Below, in pieces: positions 17,059-25,888 of a stretch of DNA of 42,823 bases (position 1 is the stretch's first letter; each line of letters opens with the position of its first letter). Location of the stretch: assembly GCA_050486105.1 (NCBI GenBank), contig JBJHCR010000009.1, positions 1-42,823 on the forward strand, in the 5' to 3' direction. This stretch comes from JAEXNA01 sp050486105. Its GTDB lineage: Bacteria > Vulcanimicrobiota > Xenobia > Xenobiales > JADMJV01. Both the position numbers and the translations under genes were made by a program. Below the pieces are notes generated by a model. The model was given only the letters and a program-made list of their open reading frames with translations. It was not told the DNA's origin and made no database searches.

Positions 17059-17136
17059 CCCGTGGTTGGCCCTCTGGAGACATTGAGGTCTCATCTTGAT
17101 GAATGGTTTGCAGACCAAAAGATTGAAGGCACCCTT

Positions 17137-17718
17137 ATGACAACGGAACTTCAACCTCAAGAAATTCTAGAATTCTGGTTCTCGGAATTGGCTCCGAAAC
17201 AATGGTTCAACGGCGGAGACGAGGTCGACGAGCTGATTCGAGGGCGGTTCGAATCAGCTATCGAGCAAGCGTTGAACGGAATGTTCGACTCTTGGCTTGC
17301 CTCGGCCTCGGGATATCTGGCCTTGATCTTGATCCTGGATCAGTTCCCCAGAAACATCTATCGAGGAACTCCGCGGTCCTTTGCTTATGACCATCGGGCA
17401 CTGGCTCTGACCTTGGATGGCATCGCTCGGGGCCTCGATGAGACCTTGAAGTCGATGGAACGAGCCTTCTTCTACCTCCCCTTGGAGCATTGCGAAGATC
17501 TGCTCATTCAAGAACGCTCCGTGGAGCGCTATGCCAAACTTGTCTGCCAGACTTCTCCCTCGAAACGAGACGGAGTTCGAATGACTCTGGACTACGCCTG
17601 GCGTCACTATGTCATCATTAAAGAGTTTGGACGCTATCCGCACAGGAACGCCATTTTGGGGAGAGCCTCAACTCCGGAGGAAGTGGACTTTTTAAATAAG
17701 CCAGGGTCAAGCTTTTAG
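17137..17718 (+). CDS. DUF924 family protein
   Basis: 193 aa from ATG 17137 (GAAGG upstream). GTG 17062 in frame would begin 3 bp after the inverted-repeat element and is less likely. The sequence is a clear DUF924 member: EILEFWFSELAPKQWF at the start, ALILILDQFPRNIYRGTP in the middle and ERAFFYLPLEHCEDL towards the end. The family is all-helical and TPR-like; its function is unknown. Cytoplasmic. Length is usual for the family, and no residue loss is evident. Confidence 0.93.
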   Translation: MTTELQPQEILEFWFSELAPKQWFNGGDEVDELIRGRFESAIEQALNGMFDSWLASASGYLALILILDQFPRNIYRGTPRSFAYDHRALALTLDGIARGLDETLKSMERAFFYLPLEHCEDLLIQERSVERYAKLVCQTSPSKRDGVRMTLDYAWRHYVIIKEFGRYPHRNAILGRASTPEEVDFLNKPGSSF

Positions 17719-17741
17719 GGTGGGCCTTGGGGGCTTGACCC
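17704..17741. terminator. 9-bp inverted repeat at the DUF924 3' end
   Basis: A perfect pair GGGTCAAGC (17704-17712) and GCTTGACCC (17733-17741) with a 20-nt loop spans the stop codon of the DUF924 gene. There is no T-run after it, so it is not a canonical intrinsic terminator; it could protect the 3' end or act bidirectionally between the convergent genes. Confidence 0.3.
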
Positions 17742-17794
17742 ATAGGGCCGATCCGAGACTGTTTCCTGTTCTCCCGAACCCAGCCTAGCCGCCT

Positions 17795-19567
17795 TTAGAG
17801 GGGTCTGTTAGGCTCCGTAGCTTGGGGTCCTAGTCCACCTTGGGGAACCCTGCTCGACTCGGGAGCGGCTCGCAACTCCTGCAATTCTATGCTGCGAGCC
17901 AGGGGTTCGCTCTGAAGTTCTTGGTTCAGTCGAGCTTCGTTTTGAGCTACACGCTCTAGATTCTCTCTGAGAGGCACAGCGACCTCATCAAGATGGGTTC
18001 GGGTTTGCCGGTTGACCTCCGAACGCCCCACGAGATCCGACTCGCGCTGACCCAAGCGCTCGATGTTCTGCTGGGCGCTCTCAACCAGGCGCCGACTTCC
18101 CTCAAGATTGCGGTTGGCCGCCTGGAGATCGGTTGTACGGGTGGTCAGGTTCTGCTGACTCTGCTGTAGGTGCTCCTGACTGCGCTCTAAGCCTTGCTGA
18201 TCTTTCTCTAGCTTGGCCTGAGCCTGCTGTACATTGGCTTCGGCCTTCTGTTGACGCTTTTGGCTTGCTCGTTCTCGAGCCGAGGCTTTCTGTTGAAACT
18301 CTTTTGCGCTTCCCAGCACTTGCCGCCAAACATTACCATGCCCGTTGCCGTTGCCGCCAGCTTGACCCGGACCTCCCCCGCCTTGACCTGGGCCTCCTCC
18401 GGCCGCACCTGGACCACCACCTTTGCCCTGCCCTTTCGGGCCGGCCTCGCCGCCACCGCCTGCAGGTGGTCCGCCCGGTCCACCCCCACCGGGTCCTTTT
18501 CCTCCGCCTTGATTGGGCCCACCGTTGCCGGGCTTGAAATCCTGAGCTTGCTGAATGCTCTGATCAGCTTTCTGGCGCATTTCTCCGGCCGCCTGGACCT
18601 CGGTGTCTGCACTGCTCTTACCCTGGTTGGCGGTCTGGAGGTTGCTCTGATCTTGGGCGACGATGTTTTGGTCTGTTTGAACTTGCTGCTGATCCCTTTG
18701 TACGTGAGTCTCTGCTTCTTGGCGCCCTTGCTCGGCCTGACCGACAGCCTGCTGGTCTTCACTCACCTGCTGCTGTCCCTCTTGTAGGCTGGTTCGCTCA
18801 CCCTCGATTTGCTGGCGGGTCTCCTGCTGGTCGGAGGCGTTCTGTTGCTCTTGTCGCTCTACCTCGGGGCCCAGTTGGCGGGACCGATCCTGGGCCTCAC
18901 GATTCTGCCGACCTGCGTCGGTCTGCTCGGTGAGTTGCTGCCGCAACTGCTCCCGTCCGGCCTCCCCGTCTTGAACTTCCAGGCGATTCTCGGTTTTGCC
19001 CTTCTCGGCTTTCGGAAGCTCGTCCTGACCGCTCAGCCTTGAGGATAGCCCTGGCTCTCGAGCTTGAAGTTGCGTTGGAACTCGAGAAGATAGTTCGGGA
19101 CGGGACTCCACTTGACGTTGAACATCTTCAGGGCGTTCGTTCTGAGGGCCCGCATCAGGCACTGAAGCGATCGTTTGAGAGTGCGCGTTCAGCCCTGTGA
19201 ACTCTCTGAGGCTCTGCTGCCCCAGTTTATTAGCCTCTTGGGCTGATTGTCGATTTTTACTGATCTGGGTCCGGGCTTCAGCGGTCTTGGCTCCGTTGTC
19301 TCCCTTGCCTTGTTGCCCCGGCGGCCCACCTTTCGTCCCTTCTGAGTCGGTCTGGGAGCCGTAGCTGTCTTCCAAGCCATCCAACAGGGACCCGAACCCA
19401 TCGCTTGAGCCGTCTGCACGCTCCCTCTGATAGTCGGTCAGCCCCATGCGATCCGACGAAACTCTAGCAGCTTCGGAGAACGACGCTCCTCCCCCACCGG
19501 TTGCCGTCGGCACGGCTGCCGAATTTGGGGTTAAGGCTGAAGACCCTATAATTCGTTCAACTTGCAT
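17795..19567 (-). CDS. large Gln/Gly-rich coiled-coil protein of unknown function
   Basis: 590 aa from ATG 19567; in-frame starts at 19606 and 19672 are possible. There is no signal peptide or transmembrane segment. Residues 1-190 are low-complexity and polar. Two long Gln/Glu-rich coiled-coil blocks (about 205-345 and 435-560, with repeats like RQEQQNASDQQETRQQ and LERSQEHLQQSQQNL) are separated by a flexible linker of about 80 residues made of GGGPGG, GGKGPG and GGGPGQ units. Coiled coil-disordered spacer-coiled coil suggests a structural or scaffold protein. It resembles no family that I can name. The opening motif MQVERIIGSSALTPNSAAV recalls the leaderless N-termini of the neighbouring metalloproteases. 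Transcribed alone. Confidence 0.75.
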   Translation of the reverse strand: MQVERIIGSSALTPNSAAVPTATGGGGASFSEAARVSSDRMGLTDYQRERADGSSDGFGSLLDGLEDSYGSQTDSEGTKGGPPGQQGKGDNGAKTAEARTQISKNRQSAQEANKLGQQSLREFTGLNAHSQTIASVPDAGPQNERPEDVQRQVESRPELSSRVPTQLQAREPGLSSRLSGQDELPKAEKGKTENRLEVQDGEAGREQLRQQLTEQTDAGRQNREAQDRSRQLGPEVERQEQQNASDQQETRQQIEGERTSLQEGQQQVSEDQQAVGQAEQGRQEAETHVQRDQQQVQTDQNIVAQDQSNLQTANQGKSSADTEVQAAGEMRQKADQSIQQAQDFKPGNGGPNQGGGKGPGGGGPGGPPAGGGGEAGPKGQGKGGGPGAAGGGPGQGGGGPGQAGGNGNGHGNVWRQVLGSAKEFQQKASARERASQKRQQKAEANVQQAQAKLEKDQQGLERSQEHLQQSQQNLTTRTTDLQAANRNLEGSRRLVESAQQNIERLGQRESDLVGRSEVNRQTRTHLDEVAVPLRENLERVAQNEARLNQELQSEPLARSIELQELRAAPESSRVPQGGLGPQATEPNRPL

Positions 19568-19634
19568 TGTTCTACCATGAAGTGTACCGAAAAACCGTGT
19601 TTCCATGGCGAACAAACCTGACTCAAAGGTTACC

Positions 19635-19662
19635 ATCTTATGAACGAATGTTAAAACTTTAA
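19635..19662 (-). promoter_or_regulatory. possible promoter of the coiled-coil gene
   Basis: On the minus strand TTAAAG (19662-19657) and TAAGAT (19640-19635) are separated by 16 nt in the only AT-rich stretch of the 200-bp divergent gap. This would give a leader of about 60 nt before ATG 19567. Match to sigma-70 consensus is partial. Confidence 0.3.
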
Positions 19663-19766
19663 GACCAGACAAGGCCGTGCAGGAGTAAACCCTCTAAAGA
19701 TTTCTCAAGCCCCCCCGGCGACCTGATGTCAGCAGGCGAAGTGAAAGCCTGATCGAACTCTCTGTG

Positions 19767-20453
19767 ATGATAAAACTTTTAGCACTCGGGCTGCTCAGTT
19801 TCGCCATGCTCACCGGGTGCAACGCCCCGACGTCAACCGCCTCGCCGACTCCTAGCGCGGCGAACGAAGCGCAACCCACCTCCCAACAGAATCCTTCCCC
19901 ATCCGAGGAGCACTCCTTTCTCATCGTGCCAGGCAAGGGTTTTGGTCCGATCACGTCCCAAAGTACTAAGGAAACTCTCATTGAACATTTTGGAGCCGAC
20001 CAAGTCCGAGAGGAGTCGATCTCCTTGATAGAGGGTCTCGAATCGCCTGGCGTGGCCATCTTTCCGGACGATCCTCCCACCCGCGTAGAGGTGACCTTCT
20101 TCGACCAAGGTCATGGAACCGTCGATCTCATTCAAACCTTGCCTGGGGGCTCCCTCTGGGCGACCGCCGATGGGCTCACCGTGGGAACCGAGTTGTCCGA
20201 ACTAGAACGCATCAATGGCGGCCCGTTCGAGTTCACCGGATTTGGGTGGGACTACGGAGGCCAGGTTGTGGACTGGAAAGGGGGTAAGATCGAAGACTTG
20301 CAGATTTCCCTCGACGCAGATCTCTCCGAGCTTACCGACGAAGAGTTCCAAGCCGTCACGGGTGATCAAATCATCTCAAGCGATGAGCTGGTACTCAAGA
20401 AAGTCTCCGCCGAAGTCACCAAGATTCAGATTCTGTTTCCTCGTTCCGAGTAG
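19767..20453 (+). CDS. putative lipoprotein of unknown function
   Basis: 228 aa from ATG 19767. A lipoprotein signal peptide is clear: a basic start, hydrophobic core and the lipobox MLTGC. A Ser/Thr/Pro-rich linker of about 30 residues follows the lipidated Cys, as is usual for surface-tethered domains. The rest (about residues 50-228) is a soluble domain of roughly 180 residues with the phrase GKGFGPITSQSTKETLIEHF near its start. Similar phrases occur in small secreted proteins of unknown function. Divergent from the coiled-coil gene and followed 55 nt later by an acetyltransferase gene. Confidence 0.78.
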   Translation: MIKLLALGLLSFAMLTGCNAPTSTASPTPSAANEAQPTSQQNPSPSEEHSFLIVPGKGFGPITSQSTKETLIEHFGADQVREESISLIEGLESPGVAIFPDDPPTRVEVTFFDQGHGTVDLIQTLPGGSLWATADGLTVGTELSELERINGGPFEFTGFGWDYGGQVVDWKGGKIEDLQISLDADLSELTDEEFQAVTGDQIISSDELVLKKVSAEVTKIQILFPRSE

Positions 20454-20508
20454 CCCCCTTGTACGCAGCACAAGAAATTCAGGTACCAAGGCTGTTGGAG
20501 GCAAACAC

Positions 20509-21129
20509 TTGAACGTGACGAAAATCGCGCCGTTAAAGCCTTGCCAACGACATTCCGTGGTGGCCTGCATGACCGAGTGCGGCCTGAGTTTGGGTGGCTA
20601 TCGCAGCGCAGGTTTGGGGCGCGCGTTTTGCGACGAAGCGCTCAACCGACCCGGCCCGCTCCAAATCTTAGTGGCTTCGGAAGGTTCCCGGATCTTGGGA
20701 TTTTTGATCGTTCTGCAAGGCGCTTGGTCCTACTGGCGACGGTTTCTCTTTCACCACCCGGTTCTGGCCTTAAAGATGGCCATTTTCACTTACTTGAATC
20801 ATCGGTTGCGGTGTTCGAGAACTCCCGAAAGCAGCGATGGGGCACCACGTCTGTGGCACTCTGAGGATCCTCGAAGTCTTCGTGTCCTAATGATCGCGGT
20901 TGCTCCGGACTTTCGTCGCCAAAACATCGGTCGCCGACTTTATCAGCAATTCTTCCACTTGAGGGACGGGGAAACAGGAGCAGTGATCACCGCTCTGATC
21001 GCGCCAGAAAACCAAGACAGTCTGGCCTTTCATCGGAATACCGGCTGGACCGTCGACGTCGAAGACGACTGCTTCCTGGCCACCAGAGTACTCGGTGGCC
21101 AAGAAGAGTTCTCAATAGCTATCGATTGA
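20509..21129 (+). CDS. GNAT family N-acetyltransferase
   Basis: 206 aa. Start TTG 20509 is preceded by GGAGG at 7 nt, better than any ATG in this frame. The acetyl-CoA motif A is VLMIAVAPDFRRQNIGRRLY (R-R-Q-N-I-G-R pattern, R/QxxGxG/A type), followed by VITALIAPENQDSLAFHRNTGW, the typical beta-5 and alpha-4 region. The middle part has an unusual insertion of about 45 residues with an aromatic and basic composition (SYWRRFLFHHPVLALKMAIF). Substrate unknown. Its 3' end overlaps the convergent NlpC/P60 gene by 11 bp. Confidence 0.82.
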   Translation: MNVTKIAPLKPCQRHSVVACMTECGLSLGGYRSAGLGRAFCDEALNRPGPLQILVASEGSRILGFLIVLQGAWSYWRRFLFHHPVLALKMAIFTYLNHRLRCSRTPESSDGAPRLWHSEDPRSLRVLMIAVAPDFRRQNIGRRLYQQFFHLRDGETGAVITALIAPENQDSLAFHRNTGWTVDVEDDCFLATRVLGGQEEFSIAID

Positions 21130-21856
21130 GTTCCGGCACCCGAGCACCACCTATGAAACTGTTCCAGTTCATGTCCTTTACGGCGCCACCTTTGCTCGGG
21201 GTGGTACCCATGGACTTGCCGTTACCCAGGTAGATCTCTACGTGGGTGGCTTGACCCTTGGGGATGCCCCGATTGTTGGCCGAGTGAAAGAAAACTAGGT
21301 CTCCGGGCTTCAACTGATCTCGGGTGACCGCGTGGTCTCGGTACTTATTCTGATAACCCCGAGCGGTCTCCCGGCGACCTGGGACTCCCGACTTATTCAG
21401 AACGTAGTGAACCAAGCCCGAGCAATCGAATTTATTGGGTCCAGTGGCTCCGAACACATAAGGAGTGCCCTGGAGTTTGAGAGATTCGTTGATGAAGTTT
21501 TGCGTAGACGGGGTGACCGAGCCGTCGGCTGGACCCAGGTGTGCTCCGGAGCCGGTAGGTGCAAAGGCTCCCCCGCCGCCAGAAGCGCCGCCCATGGGCA
21601 TCCCTCCGCCGCCGGTGCCCAGGAAATTCCCTACGGGAGACCCGCCCATGAAAGAGCCACCGGGTTGACCGAAGCCACCAGAGCCGGGCATGGGGATCTG
21701 CCCCATCATCCCTTCCATGAGTTGCATCATCATTCCCATCAGAGCTGTCATCATCACCATCGTCATCTGGGCCTGCATACCCGCGCCAGGCATCTGTTGC
21801 ATGGGTGCGAACTGGAAAGGCTGCTGGGGGAAGTTCATCTGGTTACCGAAGAACAT
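21119..21856 (-). CDS. NlpC/P60 family cysteine hydrolase with Met-rich N-terminus
   Basis: 245 aa from ATG 21856, with a strong AAAGGAG site. The C-terminal 120 residues are an NlpC/P60 domain: catalytic C145 in FDCSGLVHYV, H205 in THVEIYLGNG, and the usual KPGDLVFF. These enzymes cut peptidoglycan stem peptides. The N-terminal 110 residues are odd: a Phe/Gln/Pro start, then a stretch with about 15 Met in 35 residues (MTMVMMTALMGMMMQLMEGM), then a Gly-rich linker. There is no classical signal peptide. The Met-rich helix may be a membrane anchor or an export or oligomerisation element. Convergent overlap with the acetyltransferase gene. Confidence 0.88.
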   Translation of the reverse strand: MFFGNQMNFPQQPFQFAPMQQMPGAGMQAQMTMVMMTALMGMMMQLMEGMMGQIPMPGSGGFGQPGGSFMGGSPVGNFLGTGGGGMPMGGASGGGGAFAPTGSGAHLGPADGSVTPSTQNFINESLKLQGTPYVFGATGPNKFDCSGLVHYVLNKSGVPGRRETARGYQNKYRDHAVTRDQLKPGDLVFFHSANNRGIPKGQATHVEIYLGNGKSMGTTPSKGGAVKDMNWNSFIGGARVPELNR

Positions 21857-21969
21857 GGTTTGCTCCTTTGAGAGATTCTTGAACACAGAATATCTCTTGC
21901 TGGTGGATATCAGGTGGAACAGAGGAAAATTTTTATTGACAGATGTTAACTTTTTCTTTTCCAGATGGC

Positions 21970-22143
21970 TCACCACAAAAAGCCCAAGAAGATCTGCACT
22001 AGAAGACCGGCTGCCAAGCCCAAACTGACGAAAACCCCGGTGCCCACAATGGAGCCCATGCCCATCATAACCGCTCCCGGCAGACCAACTGCCCGGACCA
22101 TCTCTGCAGGCTCCGCCGCCTCGTTGGAACTCAAAGACCTCAC
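21970..22143 (-). CDS. small membrane ORF resembling an amino-acid permease N-terminus
   Basis: A 57-codon frame from GTG 22143 to TGA 21970, 46 bp after the zinc metalloprotease stop and on the same strand. It has one long hydrophobic segment containing GAVMMGMGSIVGTGVFVSLG, close to the first helix of APC-family permeases (GSIVGTGIFV). It stops right after that helix, so it is either a true small membrane protein or the relic of a permease gene. No strong ribosome site is visible at this start, although AAGGAG lies farther upstream inside the preceding stop. Uncertain. Confidence 0.35.
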   Translation of the reverse strand: MRSLSSNEAAEPAEMVRAVGLPGAVMMGMGSIVGTGVFVSLGLAAGLLVQIFLGFLW

Positions 22144-22189
22144 CGGCGAAGGGATCTTGGGTACCGCTTCAGAGCCAGCCGTGCCCGCG

Positions 22190-24775
22190 TTACTCCTTGG
22201 GTGCGAGAGCCTGTCCTAAGGTGTGACTGCTGTCTTCTAGATGAGCTCGTTGCTCTAAACTCAGGGGCCCTTCAAGCCTGCTGTCGATTTGAGTTTTCAG
22301 TTCTCGAGCTAAGTATCGCACTACACTGCGAGCCTCGCCCGGGGCTTTGCTGTGCTCAGAAAGCATGGGGAGCACCTCTTTGAGATGGTTCCGCTGTAAA
22401 TCGCGCCGTCCCTGAGAGATGTCTTGACCGTCGGCGAGCTCCGACCAAATGCTGTTCTGCACCGTTTGTAGAACTTCAGACAGTGGCAAAGTCGGCTGCC
22501 CGTGAGCCAATTTTTCAGGATTGTCAATCAAGCGCTGGGTGCGGCCCGGATCCAGGAGACCTTTGAGGACCCGGGTCTGCATATCGGTCACAGTCTTGCC
22601 CACGTGAACGTTCTGGTTGCCCCACTTGCCGAATCGCTCCTGGCCTAAGCGGGAGACGAACTCCGGCCGAAATCTGAAGCTCTCGGGCGAGAACAGGTTG
22701 CTGGTCAGTTGCTGCAGAGCTTCTCGCTGAGTTTCTGCCGGAATGGGCTCATAAATGGGATTACCGGTTCCGGCCCGATCCCTTCGGAGAGTCATCCCCC
22801 CCACATATCGAGTCATTAAGGTTGCAGCCCTGGAAACTTTGCCTAAGCCGGCTTGAAAAGACCGAGTCAACTCGGTGTACTTGGTGTCCTCGGGCAACTC
22901 TTGAGTCTGAGCTTTGTTCCAGAGTTCGCGTGCTAAGGCTATTTCTTTCTGGGCAAACTCCAAAGGATTGTTCCCTAGATCGAATCTGCTGACCGTGGGA
23001 TCCATATCATCGGCGGCCTCATCGGTCTCGAAGGCTAATTTTGGGTCCACCGTAGTCTGTTTAGCTATCTCGTTGAGGACTTGAGCTTCCTTAGCCTCAT
23101 CCAGTGGCATATAGGCGTATTTCACCGCCAGGTAGTCGTAAGCTCCGAGAGTAGACATCACCAACTCCCCTTGCTTCTCGCCCTCTCCGGCCAAATTGAA
23201 GGGATGGTAATCCATCACCGACGAGCTCAGGCCGTGTTCCTTAGTGAACTCCGGGTCCTGGAGCTGCTCTGCCGAATGAATGGTGGAGCCCTTGAAGTTA
23301 TGGCGCAATCCCAAGGTGTGGCCAACCTCGTGCATGATCACGTCCTTCACGTAGGCCTTGGCCAAATCTTGGGCGGCTTTGGAATCGCCTCGGGCCCTCA
23401 ACAAGCCATCAGCGAAAGTTTGCTCCAAGCCGGCATGGTCCTGGTAACTGCAGGTGTGACCGTCGTGGGTGTGGCCGTGGGTGTGCTCGGAGCTTTCAGC
23501 CACATTGTCCATGAAGAAGCGCTTAGCTGACCGACCGAAGACGTCAGCCATACGGATATCGGCGTCCAGAATCTCTCCGCTCCTGGGGTCTACATGACTG
23601 GGACCGACCGCTGCGCCCACGTCGGAAGCGGTGTACCAATTCACCGAGGCGTGGCGAGCATCCAAGGTGTCGAAGGTGTCGCTCGCTTGCTGTTGCTTGA
23701 CTTCGATGGCGTCCTGGAACCCGATGGCCTCAAAAGCTTTATTCCACTCCAAAATCCCATCGCGCACCGCCTCCCGATACTCTTCGGGGACCTCTTTACC
23801 AATCCAAAAGGTGATGGGTTGAACCGGTTTGGACATGTCGGCCTGGGGATCTTGTTTATCCAACCTCCAGCGGTTGACATAGCGAACCACTCCGTCACCC
23901 TCGTCTCCGGTGTAGTCCTTTCGGGTGGTGACAAAATGGCCGATACGCTCGTCGGCAAGCCTGGGTTTCATAGGCTCGTCGGGCAACTTCAAGAAGTTGT
24001 AACGAAACTCAGGCAACACGCTGTTCGCCACCGGTGTCGTTGTCGGAAGAGCGACTGCGGTGTGCGCCGGGGTCTGGTAGTGAGTCTGCACTCCGAAACT
24101 TGTTTGCTGCTTGCTGTTGTCGACCTGGGTGATATGAGTGTTGCTGGCATCCAAGGTGAAGTTGGTGTCATAGGCCCGTTTGAGCTTGGGCAAATAGCCG
24201 GGGATATCCTTAAACAGCAGAGAGTTGGCCTCCACCAGCACCTCAGTGTCGGAGTGGCTGCTCTCCACCACCGGGGCACTGGAAATCAGGCTGTCGGCAA
24301 AGTTGTTCTTAACGAAATGCTCTTGAGGGGTGCCAGCCTCAGCGAAGTTCTCAGTATGCAAGGCTACCAATTGAACTTGATTGCCCGCCTTGCGGAACTC
24401 GGCCAGAAAGGAGTCGCCCATTACCGAACCCGTGAGGCGCTTCTCCCCCACTCCTTTGGAGACGTTGGCACTGAAAAAGAAGGGTTTATTGAGCTGGTCG
24501 GGCTCAATGGAGAACCACACTTTCTCACCCTTTTGGTACAGGGTGAACATCCCTGGAATCTTCTTGGCGCCTTCTACCGGACTGGGCTTCTGCACAGCCT
24601 TAACGGCCACAGCCTCAGAGGTGGTAGAAAGGCTGGCCTGATCCTGGGGTTGCTGAGACTTGAGCTCTTCCGCTTGAACCCCGGTCTTTCGTTTGCCCCC
24701 TCGAGTGCCTGCCGCTGCATCCGCGTAGGCATTCTGAGCAATAGGGTAGCCCCCCGTAAGTCCTGCTGAGTTCAC
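22190..24775 (-). CDS. zinc-dependent metalloprotease (DUF5117/DUF4953 type) with His-rich insert
   Basis: 861 aa from GTG 24775. The metzincin zinc site is complete: HEVGHTLGLRH with H482, E483, H486 and H492, and a Met-turn candidate SSVMDYHP downstream. The N-terminal half carries phrases of the DUF5117/DUF4953 family (IPGMFTLYQKGEKVWFSI, FFFSANVSKGVG, RFDLGNN). About residues 430-450 hold an unusual His-rich insert (EHTHGHTHDGHTC) that could bind metal. There is no signal peptide; the N-terminus is a polar low-complexity segment (MNSAGLTGGYPIAQNAYADA). Most relatives are secreted with signal peptides, so the export route here is unclear. Followed by the small membrane ORF. Confidence 0.9.
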   Translation of the reverse strand: MNSAGLTGGYPIAQNAYADAAAGTRGGKRKTGVQAEELKSQQPQDQASLSTTSEAVAVKAVQKPSPVEGAKKIPGMFTLYQKGEKVWFSIEPDQLNKPFFFSANVSKGVGEKRLTGSVMGDSFLAEFRKAGNQVQLVALHTENFAEAGTPQEHFVKNNFADSLISSAPVVESSHSDTEVLVEANSLLFKDIPGYLPKLKRAYDTNFTLDASNTHITQVDNSKQQTSFGVQTHYQTPAHTAVALPTTTPVANSVLPEFRYNFLKLPDEPMKPRLADERIGHFVTTRKDYTGDEGDGVVRYVNRWRLDKQDPQADMSKPVQPITFWIGKEVPEEYREAVRDGILEWNKAFEAIGFQDAIEVKQQQASDTFDTLDARHASVNWYTASDVGAAVGPSHVDPRSGEILDADIRMADVFGRSAKRFFMDNVAESSEHTHGHTHDGHTCSYQDHAGLEQTFADGLLRARGDSKAAQDLAKAYVKDVIMHEVGHTLGLRHNFKGSTIHSAEQLQDPEFTKEHGLSSSVMDYHPFNLAGEGEKQGELVMSTLGAYDYLAVKYAYMPLDEAKEAQVLNEIAKQTTVDPKLAFETDEAADDMDPTVSRFDLGNNPLEFAQKEIALARELWNKAQTQELPEDTKYTELTRSFQAGLGKVSRAATLMTRYVGGMTLRRDRAGTGNPIYEPIPAETQREALQQLTSNLFSPESFRFRPEFVSRLGQERFGKWGNQNVHVGKTVTDMQTRVLKGLLDPGRTQRLIDNPEKLAHGQPTLPLSEVLQTVQNSIWSELADGQDISQGRRDLQRNHLKEVLPMLSEHSKAPGEARSVVRYLARELKTQIDSRLEGPLSLEQRAHLEDSSHTLGQALAPKE

Positions 24776-24886
24776 CGCTAATGTCCCTTTCTCGTCTGCT
24801 GATACCTAAGATTATCCCTCGGCACTGAAAATACTCTTACCAGAAGAAAAATCGAGCCCCCATCACCCCTGAAATCTGAAGAGCGC

Positions 24887-25699
24887 TCAACCGAAAAGAG
24901 CCTCTTTGAGACGCTCCATGCCCTCGCCGGCCCCGCATTTTATCCATAAGCCACCACTGGCTTCGGCTAGCTGGCCGTAAGGGTTGGTCTCGGGATTGAC
25001 GTCCACCATCACGGCTCCCATTCCTGCGGCCATGCGCACCATCTGGGTCGGCAGATTGGTGCTTCCGGAACTGCCGACGCTGACCAACATCCCGCAGGTC
25101 CGAGCCGCTTCCAAAGAACTGTGAAAACGGAATCGCTCCTCGTCGTAGCATTCGTCAAACCACAAAATGTGCGGGCGGGTTCTGCCTCCGCATCTTGGGC
25201 AGACGAGCAAGGCTTCCTGTTCAGCGGTGAGCGGTTGTCCCCGTTCTTTATCACCCACCTCCTCGGGGATAGCAAACTGCTCCGTGTTGCATTCGGCCAC
25301 ACACCTCATATAGTTGATATTGCCGTGAACTTGGTAGGTTCGCTTCAGGGAATTGCCAGCCCGCAAATGCAAGCCATCAACGTTCTGGGTGACCAACAGA
25401 AAGCGATCACCGAACCGTTCCTCGAACTCGGCCAAAGCCAGGTGACCGCCATTGGGTTGGGAGCGATTGCATACGGTGCGGCGAAAAAGATACCAACACC
25501 AAACGTCCTCAGGCATGCGGTCGAAGGCGGCTCTGGTACCCATGACCTCCGGTCTATAGTTGGTTGAACCCACCGTCCAATACCCTTCAGGGCCTCGAAA
25601 AGTCGGGATCCCGCTCTCGGCCGAAATCCCAGCGCCGGTGAGAAAGACGATCCGTTTGTTTCCGAGTTGATCCAGCCTCGATTTCCAAGGTACACCCAT
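24887..25699 (-). CDS. Sir2-family NAD-dependent protein deacylase
   Basis: 270 aa from ATG 25699; GTG 25756 in frame is the alternative. Sirtuin signatures are all present: GAGISAESGIPTFRG at residues 22-36, TQNVDGLH, the catalytic His in VHGN, four zinc ligands (CVAEC and CPRC), and the NAD-binding SVGSSGS and VDVNPETN. It removes acetyl or other acyl groups from lysine, with NAD as co-substrate. The zinc loop is somewhat long. Cytoplasmic. Single gene on the minus strand, divergent from the SRPBCC gene. Confidence 0.93.
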   Translation of the reverse strand: MGVPWKSRLDQLGNKRIVFLTGAGISAESGIPTFRGPEGYWTVGSTNYRPEVMGTRAAFDRMPEDVWCWYLFRRTVCNRSQPNGGHLALAEFEERFGDRFLLVTQNVDGLHLRAGNSLKRTYQVHGNINYMRCVAECNTEQFAIPEEVGDKERGQPLTAEQEALLVCPRCGGRTRPHILWFDECYDEERFRFHSSLEAARTCGMLVSVGSSGSTNLPTQMVRMAAGMGAVMVDVNPETNPYGQLAEASGGLWIKCGAGEGMERLKEALFG

Positions 25700-25888
25700 C
25701 TCGCGCTTTTCAAGAATCTGTAGGGCATCTCCCCCGTTCCCATCGACTGTCCCCACCGACTCAAATCAGACTAAAGACTGGGCACAGGGATAGGGTTTGA
25801 GGAGATTAGTCTCTTAGCTCGAAGGGGGGAGAGCGATCTGGTCAGATTCTGCACCAGGAAATCAAAGAATACAAAGGAGACCGAGAAA

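Noticed and set aside
21965..22219. 84-codon basic plus-strand ORF
   Set aside because: Low-complexity Lys/Pro sequence; the reverse frame shows a transmembrane segment resembling permeases, which is more protein-like.
23594..24769. 391-codon plus-strand ORF opposite the zinc metalloprotease gene
   Set aside because: Antisense shadow. The minus-strand frame has a complete zinc-binding site and family phrases, while this frame reads as arbitrary sequence.
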